Positions 1-10,011 of a DNA stretch of 64,000 nucleotides are shown piece after piece. The stretch comes from Earliella scabrosa. Its lineage: Eukaryota; Basidiomycota; Agaricomycetes; Polyporales; Polyporaceae. Under the pieces are notes generated by a model. The model made no database searches and was not told the DNA's origin. It worked only from the letters and a program-made list of their open reading frames with translations. Position numbers and translations under genes: made by a program. The DNA lies in assembly GCA_022605405.1 (NCBI GenBank), contig JABYQQ010000001.1, positions 4,340,001-4,404,000 on the forward strand, given 5' to 3'. Within the stretch, counting starts at the first letter, position 1, and the number at the start of each line of letters is the position of its first letter.

Positions 1-107
1 CTGACACATCCCGGCCGGGAACCGCTGCCTGCCCACTGCCATATCCCGGCCGGGAGAGTGTGTTATGATAGTGCTGTAGTGTAGCAACATGAATGCAGTC
101 TGGCTGC

Positions 108-712
108 TGTGTAATTTCAGCCAGAGAACCAATTTACCCAGACAGGGTGGCAAGGTGCTCAGCCGGGTGCACCGGGTCGCTTGCATTAGCAGCATCCTGG
201 ATACAATCAGGGTGCGCACACACCCTGAGCTGACTACCCAGGCACTTTAATGCCCACCTCAGCTGGTTGCACAATCAGCCAAGAGCACACTCCATTCAGA
301 TAGAGCGGAAGATGTGTTCCTACCTCAAGCCGGGTGCACCGGGTCACCTCGAGCCGGGTGCACCGGGTCGCTCGCACCAGCGGCACCTGGGATACAATCT
401 GGGTGTGCACCTATCTTGAGCTGACTATCTGAATACCATAATGCCCTCCTGAGCCGGTTGTGCGACCAACCAAGAGCACACTTCGCCTAGATAAAGAGAG
501 AGATGTGCTTCTACCTCAAGCCGGGTGCACCGGCTCGGTCACACCAGCGGCACCTGGGATATGATCTGAGAATTCCCACCCTGAGCTGACTACTTTGACA
601 CTGTAATGGCCTCCTAATTTGGTTGCACAACCAACCAAGAGCACACACCACCCAGATGGAGCAGGAGACGTGCTTCTATCTTGAGCCGGGTGCACCGGCT
701 GCACGATCACTG
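108..712 (-). repeat. GC-box satellite, left array (about 3.5 monomers)
   Basis: Tandem monomers of roughly 165-185 bases share a core containing the palindrome CCGGTGCACCGG (as gccgggtgcaccggg near 170, 345, 525 and 685), followed by a segment with caccagcggcacctgggata and a segment with aaccaagagcacac (near 285, 465 and 635). Monomers are diverged from each other. The same family forms the array at 4740-6540 but there it reads in the opposite direction. No coding capacity is credible. The array may begin before the clear monomers; the first 107 bases contain two isolated cccggccggga boxes. Confidence 0.8.
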
Positions 713-837
713 CAAATCTGCATATTTTTCCATATCACCATTATGTGAAGTTGCATCATATATCGTCAAAAAGATAAATACATACACTGGTTGTTCTACA
801 TCTGCTTGCTCTGGCTGGACTACATTTCTGGTAGTGC

Positions 838-1372
838 AGACGGTCCGGCCGGGATACATACGTTGCAATGCAGACAGCCCGGCCGGGATACATACGTTGC
901 AATGCAGACAGTTCGGCCGGGATACATACGTTGCAACGCAGACACTCCGGCCGGGGTACATACGTTGCAATGCAGACAGCCCGGCCGGGGTACATACATT
1001 GCAATGCAGACAGCCCGGCCGGGGTACATACATTACAATGCAGACACTCCGGCCGGGGTACATATGTTGCAACGCAGACACTCCGGCCGGGATAGCTACA
1101 TTGCAATGCAGACAGCCCGGCCGGGTGTCCAGTGGTGCCATCTGTGTTTCCCGGCCGGGCCGAAGACATCATGACCCGGGTAGCCCGGCCGGGTGCACAG
1201 TGTCTGTACAGTAGTAGCCCAGCCGGGTATGCAGCATCCCCACAGTAACACCCCGACTGGGAAGACTGCATCTGTACTGAGGCATCCCGGCCAGGTGTAC
1301 TCCATCTATACAGGAGTATCCCGGCCGGGTACTCCATCTATACAGGAGTATTCCGGCCCAATAAACTATGTG
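838..1372. repeat. 34-base minisatellite built on CCCGGCCGGG
   Basis: From about 838 to 1120 a 34-base unit (palindromic box cccggccggg, then gatacatacgttgcaatgca, then gacag) repeats about nine times with few differences; for example the box recurs at 845, 879 and 913. From 1120 to 1372 the boxes continue at similar spacing but the spacers diverge. Because 34 is not a multiple of three and no unit contains a stop in any phase, open frames appear on both strands in several phases; they are a product of the repeat, not genes. Confidence 0.92.
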
Positions 1373-1663
1373 TCTACAAGACTGGGTAAGCAGAATCTAT
1401 ATATACATACTCTGCACAGACACTCCATTCAGTTATGGCTGTTGTTTGACCAACACCACTAACATCGTGTAGTTCAACATTATTTTACTTCCTTCCCAGC
1501 CCTCCGGCTGCATTTTGTTTACCCACAGCCTTGTGAATATGTCACAGTGTCACAGACTTGATTCATTTGCAGCTCATCAGGGCAAACTAATTTTTTCTGA
1601 CTCCGCTTTTCACTACAATACGGAACCTTGTCCCAGCCTAACCAGGGCTGTTTGGCCTGACCA

Positions 1664-1818
1664 TTCCACCCAGCCCGATTGACCCGCCCAGCCCAACTGA
1701 CCCGCCCAGCCCAATTGGCCCGCCCAGCCCAATTGGCCCGCCCAACCCGACCGACCCGCCCAGCCCAATTGATCCGCCCAGCCCAAATGACCCGCCCAGC
1801 CCGATTGCCCCGCCCCGC
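1664..1818. repeat. 18-base GC-rich tandem repeat
   Basis: About eight to nine copies of an 18-base unit (cccgcccagcccaattgg and variants). On the minus strand it would read as a repeating Gly-Arg-(Ala/Ile)-Asn-Trp-Ala hexapeptide, and other frames are open too, so I treat it as a minisatellite and not a gene. Confidence 0.85.
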
Positions 1819-2469
1819 CCAGTCCACCTGCAGTTGCTGCATTCTCCTCTCTTAGTGAGTACAATCATATTTCCTCTTTAAGCTCTCAGTCACAAAGATC
1901 AATGTGTTGATCAACTCTGCTGCCTGCATCAAGCCTGTGACAGCATCAAGCCAGTTCTGTGCAAGATCCTTGGTGGTGCCCGCAAGCTGGAGGGTCTCAG
2001 AGATATTGACATGATAGCTGGTCACAGGGTGGTACTGCAAAGGGTTGGATTATGGAAAAGATTGCCTACAAACTTGCACTCACCACCCATGGATCAATGC
2101 TGCGCCGCCAACTGGGCCATCCACTGCCCGGTCCGGCCTGTCCGGCCTGCCCGGCTTCATCAATGCATATTCACCATCAGTTCTGGTGAAGCAGGTAAAG
2201 ACTGCCACCTGTAGTTTCCAGTTTTGTATTACAAAACACCACAGATGTAGTGAAACTGTTGTATATTTTGGGGAGGTGTTTTGTTTAACTCTTCACCTTT
2301 GTAATAGCAGTGTTATTAGACACTGTAGCACAATACTGTTGTATAATCCCCTGTAAATCAGAGGCAGTTTTTGTATATCTATTGTATAACTGACTTATGT
2401 CAGCCTGATCAGATCTTTGTAAATCTGCTGTAGAACTGACCCATGTTAGGCTGATTAGATGGAAGAGAT
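1819..2469. other. AT-richer spacer, no gene recognised
   Basis: No convincing gene. A 62-codon minus-strand frame at 1852-2040 looks compositionally protein-like, with segments such as SYHVNISETLQLAG and NWLDAVTGLMQAAELINTL, but it has no start context or neighbours that support it; it may be a transposon-gene fragment. A short CCGG-rich cluster (ccggtccggcctgtccgg) lies near 2129-2150. Confidence 0.4.
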
Positions 2470-2479
2470 ATCTCTTGCT

Positions 2480-2749
2480 CTACTTTAAGTTAACCAGGGC
2501 ATCTATGCTCATGAGCAGAATGCCATCATGTAGAGATACATGAGGGCTAATGAACACATTTTTGTTCAGTGTGATACATGGGGTATTGGTGGAGATATAA
2601 TGTATTTTGTTTTTGCAAAAAGTGGCCACTTTGTCTGGTCTATTGCTTAGGTACCCCTGGGTACCATCCAATGCCTCTACAACCATCGTGTAGGGATTAA
2701 GTAGGGTTTTCGAAAAATATATCATACACCCCAAACTGTCCACATTCAC
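2480..2749 (-). pseudogene. Left-arm copy of the foldback 89-codon frame
   Basis: The frame reads NVDSLGCMIYF..., EALDGTQGYLSNRP, ISTNTPCITLNKN and LHDGILLMSIDALV. It starts at a GTG with no ATG in a good position, so it is probably an internal piece of a longer transposon protein. It is almost identical to the right-arm copy (differences such as FSKTLL/FLKALL, PHVSL/PNISL and the last few residues). I do not recognise the family. Confidence 0.4.
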
Positions 2750-3757
2750 CCACCCTCTCCTCCTGACCCCCTTCCCATCAATCCCCTAATATATCCCTTT
2801 AGAGGCATTGGATCAGCTTGCAAATTTGAGAGTATATATTAGGATCATAGTACAGCCCACTATTAGAATATTACATGCCACTGCTGTCTACAACCTCCCA
2901 GTCATAGCAAACAATTTTGTGCATGCACATTAAATATCCTCTCTATATCTCAGCAACCAAATTACCAATTAGCAAGCAGTCTTTTGCAGTCTGTCAGTAT
3001 GTAATGGAACTATATTCTCACCAACTTCCATTTCTCAGAGATGTCTGGATCTATCTGCATAATGCTATCAGTTGTGCACAGAGATAACCACTTGGTACCA
3101 GATCTAGTGTGCTGTACTTCTCCATATGTTCAGATAGGGGTCTCCTAAATGCTCTGTAATGAATGCAAAAAAAATCACGGAAAACGGTTGAGTAGTTGTG
3201 GTGCTATGGCAAAAGATGTGCCCGGAGGCTGTTATGTGAATAGTACAGCTGCATGTGCTGTGCAGAATTCATAAAACACCATCCAGCACATCTTTTGCCA
3301 TATCACCACAACTACTCAACTGTTTTCCATGATTCTTTTTGCATTCAATACAGAGCATTCAGGAGACTCCTATCTGAACATATGGTGGTGTACAGCACAC
3401 TAGATCTAGTACTAAATGGTTATCTCTGTTCACCGCTGATAGCATTATGGAGATAGATCCACACATCTCTGGGAGCTATAAATTGGTAAGTAGCCAGTGC
3501 TATAGTATAGCAGCAGAGTGAAGAAAATTGCATATGAATTGGTGGTCAGACTGCGAAGATATAGGGGAAATATTCAATGTGCATGCACAAAATTGTTTGC
3601 TATAACTGGGAGGTTGTAGACAGCAGTGGCATGTAATATTCTAATAGTGGGCTGTACTATGATCCTAATATATACTCTCAAATTTGCAAGCTGATACAAT
3701 GCCTCTAAAGGGATATATAAGGGGATTGATGGGAAGGGGGTCAGGAGGAGAGGGTGG

Positions 3758-4027
3758 GTGAATGTGGACAGTTTGGGGTGTATGATATATTTTTTGAAAG
3801 CCCTACTTAATCCCTACACAATGGTTGTAGAGGCATTGGATGGTACCCAGGGGTACCTAAGCAATAGACCAGACAAAGTGGCCACTTTTTGCAAAAACAA
3901 AATACATTATATCTCCACCAATACCCCATGTATCACACTGAACAAAAATGTGTTCATTAGCCCTAACATATCTCTACATGATGGCATTCTGCTCATGAGC
4001 ATAGATGCCCTGGTTATCTCAAAGTAG
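3758..4027 (+). pseudogene. Right-arm copy of the foldback 89-codon frame
   Basis: This is the mirror copy of the frame at 2480-2749. Substitutions between the two arms keep the frame open over all 89 codons. That could reflect recent duplication or gene conversion between arms as well as selection. The family is not recognised and the frame is likely a fragment of a transposon-encoded protein. Confidence 0.4.
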
Positions 4028-4037
4028 AGCAAGAGAT

Positions 4038-4739
4038 ACCAATTGTCCGGTTCCGGCTCAACCGGTGGCACCGGCTTATTTGGATGCACTATCGCAGATG
4101 GTCTATTTGGGGGTTTAACTGGATTTCTGCAGATAGATAATTACTCTAGGGATTGCCCTGGTTAGAATGCTTCCACTCCTCACTCCAGCTGCTGCTCTCC
4201 GGGCTGGCCGGTCCGTCCGGCACAAAACAGAGACTGTCCAGGCCGCTCAACCCGGAGATCATTATCCATCATCTGTGGCTACCAGTGGAGGGTCAGGTGT
4301 GCCAGTTAATGTCTCATCAACAGATTACACATCTATTGAGATTAACAAACCCTTCATTACAACTGCTTTCTCAGATGATAGGTCATCTGTCTCGCAGACC
4401 GGCTCATGCGGGTCATCCGGTATTGCCACTGAATACAGCCCTGCGGGAATCTTAGATGGCACCATGGACCCTTTCCACTTTCTACACAACAGAAAGCAGA
4501 CATGGAAGCAAGTACTCCAGACACATGGCCACCAGCACACCTTGTTTTCACATGTCTCTATTTGTCAATGACAGAATTACAATAATGTGCTTGTAGAGAC
4601 AATCACAGAAGATGCGGAAACAGTGATGATGTCGGAGCACATGCAATGTGTAAGAGATGATGTTGTGATTTTTGTGCAGCAAGACCGGTGAGTGCTGTCA
4701 TTTTAACGCCAACCAAGAAACAACCTGTATCTGACCTGG
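4038..4739. other. Spacer between foldback and right satellite array
   Basis: Contains several accgg/ccgg boxes (4050-4080, 4195-4260) and overlapping weak open frames at about 4153-4571 on both strands. None shows a recognisable domain or exon pattern, so I assign no gene. Confidence 0.4.
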
Positions 4740-6540
4740 GTGGTTGCACCGGTGCATCCGGCTCGAGTTAGGAGCACATCTCAAACTCCATCTGGATAGA
4801 GTATGCTCTTGGTTGGTCACGCAACTAACTTCAAAGGGCATTTTGGTTACTTGATAATGAGTCCTGAGTGGGTGCACACCCCAATCATATCTCGTGTGCC
4901 GCTGGTGCAAGCAAGCCGGTGCACCCGGCTCGAGGTAGGTGCACATCCTGTACTCCATCTGGATGGACCAAACCGGCTTGGGAGGCCCGTGCAGTGTTTG
5001 GGTAATTAGTATATAATGAGTGCACACCCAGATCATACCCTGGGCACCCCAAGTGTGAGCAAGCCGGTGCACCCGGCTTGAGATAGAAGCACATCTTTTG
5101 CTCCATCTGGATAGAGCCTGCTCTTGGTCAGTCATGCAACTAGCTCAGGAGGGCATTTCGGGTGTCTGGATAATCAGTTTTAAATGGGTGCGCACCCAGA
5201 TTATATCCCGTGTGCCGCTGGTGGAAGCAAGCCGGTGTGCCCGGCTTGAGGTAGGTGCACATCCTGTACTCCATCTGGATGGACCAAACCGGCTTGGGAG
5301 GCCCGTGCAGTGTTTGGGTAATTAGTATATAATGAGTGCACACCCAGATCATACCCTGGGCACCCCAAGTGTGAGCAAGCCGGTGCACCCGGCTTGAGAT
5401 AGAAGCACATCTTTTGCTCCATCTGGATAGAGCCTGCTCTTGGTCAGTCATGCAACTAGCTCAGGAGGGCATTTCGGGTGTCTGGATAATCAGTTTTAAA
5501 TGGGTGCGCACCCAGATTATATCCCGTGTGCCGCTGGTGGAAGCAAGCCGGTGTGCCCGGCTTGAGGTAGGTGCACATCCTGTACTCCATCTGGATGGAC
5601 CAAACCGGCTTGGGAGGCCCGTGCAGTGTTTGAGTAATTAGTATATAATGAGTGCACACCCAGATCATACCCTGGGCACCCCAAGTGTGAGCAAGCCGGT
5701 GCACCCGGCTTGAGATAGAAGCACATCTTTTAATCCATCTGGATAGGGCCTGCTCTTGGTCAGTCATGCAACTAGCTCAGGAAAATATTCTGGTGTCTGG
5801 ATAACCAGTCCTCGCTGGACGCACATCAAGATCGTATCTCAGGAGCCGCTGATATGGATAAGCCGGTGCACCCGGCTTGAGGTAGGTGCACATCCTGTAC
5901 TCTATCTGGATGGACCAAACTGGCTTGGGAGGCCCGTGCAGTGTTTGAGTAATTAGTATATAATGAGTGCACACCCAGATCATACCCTGGGCACCACAAG
6001 TGTGAGCAAGCCGGTGCATCCGGCTTGAGATAGAAGCACATCTTTTGCTCCATCTGGATAGAGCCTGCTCTTGGTCAGTCATGCAACTAGCTCAGGAGGG
6101 CATTTCGGGTGTCTCGATAATCAGTTTTAAATGGGTGCGCACCGAGATCATATCCTGTGTGCAGCTGGTGCAAGCAAACCGGTGCACCCGGCTTAAGGTA
6201 GCAGTGCATCTTGTGCTCCATCTGAATAGAGCCTGCTCTTGGTTGGTCATGCAACTGACTTGGGAGGGCAGTGTGGTGTCTGAATAATCAGTCCAGGGTA
6301 GATGCACACCCCAATCATATCCCGTGTGCCGCTGGTGCAAGCAAGCCGGTGCACCCGGCTCGAGGTAGGTGCACATCCTGTACTCCATCTGGATGGACCA
6401 AACCGGCTTGGGAGGCCCGTGCAGTGTTTGAGTAATTAGTATATAATGAGTGCACACCCAGATCATACCCTGGGCACCACAAGTGTGAGCAGGCCGGTGC
6501 ACCCGGCTTGAGATAGGAGCACATCTTCCCCTTCATCTGA
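4740..6540 (+). repeat. GC-box satellite, right array with about 316-base dimer period
   Basis: Two monomer types alternate. Type A (about 150 bases) contains tccatctggatggaccaaac, near 4951, 5267, 5583, 5899 and 6381. Type B (about 166 bases) contains tagagcctgctcttggt or a close form, near 4790, 5108, 5424, 5740, 6055 and 6224. Each monomer has a core gccggtgcacccggct. The A-B dimers repeat at 316, 316 and 315-316 bases and are nearly identical from 5060 to 5700, which is a higher-order repeat. The regularity breaks at about 6160-6330, where an extra B-like monomer gives a B-B junction. The family also forms the left array in inverted orientation. Confidence 0.92.
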
Positions 6541-7182
6541 GCAGAGCCTAATCTGGGTCCACTGCACCAGTCACTCTTCCGACCATTCTTGATGTTTGGT
6601 GATCAGCTCAAAATCCATAGAGAACTAGGGTAAACTCCATGGACTGGCTTGGATTTGGAAGCCGGCTGATGCAACCCATCCAATCATGTGTAACATGGAG
6701 TACATTACTCACAGTGGCAGCAATGTAGAAATAACCAGATCATGGCACCAATGTGTATAATGAGATGAGAGATCATTAGACTACAGAGCTACAACCGCAG
6801 CTACTAGGCAGCTGAAGATGTTGCATTGAGACAGTACAGATACAAGTGATCATTAAGTACATGATGTGCTGGACCTCTGTATGCCTGTTGCTATGCTGCT
6901 GTATGCACATGACTATAGTATACATGCTTTACATGCTGTTCCAGACTCTTGGTGTATTCAGTCCATGTGTGCCAAAGTTGACTGCTCTGACCCGGACCAA
7001 CCGGTTCTGACCACATCCCCGGTGACCCCGCACCGGCCGGTTCATTTGACTGTGATATGTCAAAACACCCCGGCCGCATCACTCCAGTGCCATAGAAATG
7101 GTCCCGGCCGGGCCCGGCTGGTCCACTCGAGTGGGCAATTGTCAGCCCGGCTCATACACTACAGTGGGGTATTTCTACTGAA
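6541..7182. other. Spacer with CCGGCCGG boxes, no gene recognised
   Basis: No gene is supported. Palindromic CCGGCCGG-type boxes reappear at about 7030-7125 (ccggccggttc, cccggccgggcccgg), which ties this spacer to the repeat-rich block on its left. The retroelement body begins abruptly at about 7183. Confidence 0.6.
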
Positions 7183-7184
7183 GT

Positions 7185-7721
7185 ATGTGGTTCCATGTCA
7201 GTCGACTCAGACGACACGAGCCTAATGACACCGCTCTGTTCCCAGGTCGCGAAGCATCCGTCTTCTATGACTTCGGAGCTGACCCGAACCAAGAGACCCT
7301 CGTGGACGACATAGTTGCCCACGAGTGGACGGGCAACGCCGTCAAATTCCTCGTCCAATGGGAGGATGGTGACTCCACTTGGGAGTCATGGACGACCGTC
7401 AAGGATCTTGAGGCTATCGACCGGTACTTTGAACTGCAAGGCGTTGACTCGTGGCGTTCCCTGCCTAAGGCATCGCCAGATAAGTCGACCAAGAAGCCCA
7501 GTGAAGCCTCAAAGCGGAAAGCAAGAGCGTACGCGACAAAGTCGAGCCCAAGTAACATACCAGCCCCTGAGGACGCAGGAGCGCCGCAGGAAGCTGCCAC
7601 AGTTGACGTCACCCCGGGAACATCGGACAATGCCAGCGGGCCAGACACCGCCACCGGAGAGCTCGGACGAGGACATCGGACAAAGCGTCCGTCCCGCAAG
7701 GTCCGAGATGCTCGGCAATGA
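7185..7721 (+). pseudogene. 3' end of chromovirus pol with chromodomain
   Basis: A frame of 178 codons. Residues 1-20 (FHVSRLRRHEPNDTALFPGR) match the linker that follows the integrase core in gypsy elements. Residues about 40-95 form a chromodomain (VDDIVAHEW...FLVQWEDGDSTWES...LEAIDRYFELQG), the module that targets integration of chromoviruses to marked chromatin. The tail (residues 100-178) is basic and low complexity, ending RGHRTKRPSRK. An in-frame stop lies two codons before the ATG, so the frame is cut off from the rest of pol and the ATG is fortuitous. The next gene starts about 200 bases downstream. Confidence 0.8.
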
Positions 7722-7789
7722 GCGGTGGCTGCTAGTACTAGCAAGCCACCCATAATAGAGTTCACGCTCCGACCCAATGCACCGCGCTG

Positions 7790-7922
7790 GCGCCGTGCGT
7801 CCACTCCTTGCTTCCCATCACTTCCTTTCCCATCGCTTCCACTCGACATTCCCATCCCCTCATTTCTTGCTTCCTTTCTTACTCGTTCTGGTCCTCCACC
7901 CACACCGGGCGCGCTCGACATC
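7790..7922 (+). promoter_or_regulatory. Pyrimidine-rich leader before the retroelement 3' gene
   Basis: The 130 bases before the ATG at 7923 are strongly C/T-rich on the sense strand (cttcccatcacttcctttcc, ttcttgcttcctttcttact). Such tracts are common just upstream of starts in basidiomycete genes. This suggests the downstream ORF has its own promoter and is not only read from the LTR. This is an inference from composition. Confidence 0.4.
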
Positions 7923-9734
7923 ATGCCCAGAAGCCTCAGCCGAGCCTCCGCGCCGCCCGATGACGACCGCGGCAGCCGCCGTGAACGAGACGGCAACCGC
8001 GACAGTTATCACGACAAGGACGACCGTGGGCGTCGCAACGATCGCGACCACGATCACAGCGAGCACAAACGCCGCCACGGCAGCCAGTCCCGCCACCGCG
8101 AGCACAGCCGCCGCGAGCCCCAGCTGCAATTGGACAACAACCCGGGTTATAACGGATTTGGCGGGCAGGTGCGTACGCCCGCATTCACCCAGTTCGACGG
8201 CATGGGCGGTGGCCCCAGCTTCGCGCCGCAAGGCTACCACCCCGCGCCCACCTATTTTGGGGCGCCCGCCGCCGCTCCGCTCCTATACCCGAGCGCATAT
8301 GGCCCGCCGCCGCCGTACAACAACGGGCAGGCCGATGAGCTGAACAGGCTGCGCAGCGAGGTCGCGCGACTCGAGCGTGAGCGCGAGGAAGCCTTGCGCA
8401 TGGCAGGTCGCGAGGAGCGCCTTCGCCGTGAGGCGGTCCGTGCCTTCGACCTGCAAGAGCGGATTCACCGCGCAGTCCACGCTCCGTCCATGCCCGATGA
8501 GGACGTCGTAATGCAGGATGCAGCGGCCAGCAGCTCAGACTCCGCACGCCTCGAGATGCAGTACGGCGACACCGTGAGCCGCTCGAGCCACTCGAGCACA
8601 TCTCGTCGCCCGTCGGGCAAGCCTGCCGCCAAACCAGCGGCCCCGCAAACCCCGCACTCGTCAGCGCCTGAGGCAGGCCCGTCGAGGAGTCGTTCCGCGC
8701 CGTCTACATCGGCGCAAGGGGGGAGGGTGCAGGGCATTAAATACACCAAAAACTTTAATAAAAAACCATATGAGCGGTCCATTAATGGTGGCAAGATGCG
8801 TGAGCGCACGGACACCAAGGAGCCCACCCGCTACTTCCTGACAGCTGGACCGCTGCCCACGGACACGAGCCTGATCACGGCCGTAATCCGTCAAGCTGGG
8901 TTTGAGCGTAATGACATGGCGGTGTTCCGCCTGATGCAATGGTGGAGCGATGCGCATCGTAAGCCAGATGATCAGCGCTTGCCTGAGGAGAACTTCCTCC
9001 TTGACAGCTGGAGCAAGTCGTTGCGCCCTGCCTGGTACAAGACAGAGCGGCACAGTCGTCACGCTCAGAAGTACCATGTCCTGAAGTCAGGACGCGTCCC
9101 TTCAGTCGAACAGCCCATTGATGACTGGAATACATACTACACCCACCACTCGAAAATAGAGTGCAAGGGGGTTCCACGCACTGCAGATGGAACCCTCGAC
9201 GCTGCGATTTTAGAGGGACATCTACTGACCTTGCGTATGGTCTGTTCAGGACAACCGGCGCGAGACATGAAGCGCGAATTGGTGCTCAACGCGCTTGCAC
9301 CCATATTCCGAACCCCCGAGGCATACGACGCGGTGATGGCCAAATACCAGGCTTCCGTGGAGGCGGACTTCGCATTTCAAATCTCACCCTATGAGGGACC
9401 ACTTCCCCCGTCGGAGGAAGCACTCGTTCAGCATATAGTCAAGTGCGGTATTATGCGCGGGGACGTCGTTATGTCATTCATGGCATGGGCTCAATACCGG
9501 TGCGAGGCCTTCATAGTCTCACCCGCGGACGCCGCTATAGCAGTCCAGCCAGCTGGTGTGACAGCTGAAGCTGAGGCGCCTGGCGTTCTGGTGTCCGGAC
9601 CGTCGACGGCCACCGATCAAAGTGCGAACGCTGACGTGCCCAGCAACGGCCTTGCCATACCGTCGTCACGGACCTTGCCTGACGACCGTATGGAGGTCGA
9701 ATATACCCCTGGAACGTCAGTCGCTAGTGCCTAG
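7923..9734 (+). CDS. Retroelement-borne 603-residue protein of unknown function
   Basis: An intronless frame. I chose the ATG at 7923; the frame is open for 66 more codons upstream but has no earlier ATG. Residues 1-60 are Arg/Asp/His/Ser-rich (DRDHDHSEHKRRHG), residues 60-135 Gly/Pro/Ala-rich, and about 135-160 form a short heptad-like segment (LNRLRSEVARLEREREEAL). Residues about 275-530 look globular and conserved, with RYFLTAGPLPTDTSL, FRLMQWWSDAHR, DDWNTYYTHHSKIECKG, EGHLLTLRMVCSG and MRGDVVMSFMAWAQYRCEAF. The tail is low complexity. No zinc knuckle, protease or polymerase motif is visible. It lies between the chromodomain and the 3' LTR, the position of env or accessory genes in other LTR elements. 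It has no membrane segment, so it is not an obvious envelope protein. A displaced gag or a DNA/RNA-binding accessory protein are options; I cannot name it. Confidence 0.7.
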   Translation: MPRSLSRASAPPDDDRGSRRERDGNRDSYHDKDDRGRRNDRDHDHSEHKRRHGSQSRHREHSRREPQLQLDNNPGYNGFGGQVRTPAFTQFDGMGGGPSFAPQGYHPAPTYFGAPAAAPLLYPSAYGPPPPYNNGQADELNRLRSEVARLEREREEALRMAGREERLRREAVRAFDLQERIHRAVHAPSMPDEDVVMQDAAASSSDSARLEMQYGDTVSRSSHSSTSRRPSGKPAAKPAAPQTPHSSAPEAGPSRSRSAPSTSAQGGRVQGIKYTKNFNKKPYERSINGGKMRERTDTKEPTRYFLTAGPLPTDTSLITAVIRQAGFERNDMAVFRLMQWWSDAHRKPDDQRLPEENFLLDSWSKSLRPAWYKTERHSRHAQKYHVLKSGRVPSVEQPIDDWNTYYTHHSKIECKGVPRTADGTLDAAILEGHLLTLRMVCSGQPARDMKRELVLNALAPIFRTPEAYDAVMAKYQASVEADFAFQISPYEGPLPPSEEALVQHIVKCGIMRGDVVMSFMAWAQYRCEAFIVSPADAAIAVQPAGVTAEAEAPGVLVSGPSTATDQSANADVPSNGLAIPSSRTLPDDRMEVEYTPGTSVASA

Positions 9735-10011
9735 ATCGCGCGTTGACTGGAGGTGGGAAAACACGCGCTCTCCGCACAAGAGCCGGGTGCTACGTTCACG
9801 TCAGTCACCCTACCACCTGGCCAATTGGTCTCCAACACGGTGCTCAACCACCGGGCGGGCTAACAAAACACCACTGTATATATGCCGCCAAACCATGACT
9901 ACTACAGACTATCAACCCCACTCAATATTATTTATCGCGTATTGGCAACCCTCACCTGCGCACTAAACTCATCTAATTTCGGAACTGTGGGCACAGTTCG
10001 GAGGGGGAGGG
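9735..10011 (+). other. Retroelement 3' untranslated region and polypurine tract
   Basis: Non-coding interval between the last retroelement gene and the LTR. It ends in gagggggaggg (10001-10011) directly before the TG of the LTR, the expected place and composition of the plus-strand primer. Confidence 0.7.

Larger units (their letters stand above)
2470..4037. mobile_element. Foldback element with about 0.75-kb inverted arms
   Basis: Bases from 2470 (atctcttgctc...) are repeated in inverted orientation ending at 4037 (...gagcaagagat). The two arms, about 2470-3222 and 3285-4037, match closely near the outer ends and near the loop, with a more diverged stretch around 2930-3050 opposite 3470-3580. 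The loop is about 60 bases. The arms each hold the same 89-codon open frame (see the two entries below). I see no clear target-site duplication directly outside the arms. This is the layout of a foldback transposon, or of an inverted duplication of a fragment of a larger element; the sequence alone does not decide. Confidence 0.8.

Noticed and set aside
838..1120. CRISPR array
   Set aside because: Regular repeats but no unique spacers, and the genome is eukaryotic.
681..1337. Overlapping open frames on both strands with GIHTLQCRQPGRD-like repeats
   Set aside because: They come from the 34-base array, which lacks stops in all phases; the same repeat is read in every frame.
1519..1868. Minus-strand frames with repeating GRANWA/GLGGSIGL peptides
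   Set aside because: Translation of the 18-base repeat in three phases; no gene structure around it.
4698..6536. Series of similar 70-145 codon frames, such as MLHLDRACSWSV...
   Set aside because: They recur with the 316-base satellite period on both strands and carry stops at unit ends.
7265..7996. 243-codon minus-strand frame opposite the chromodomain
   Set aside because: Antisense shadow of the GC-rich pol frame.
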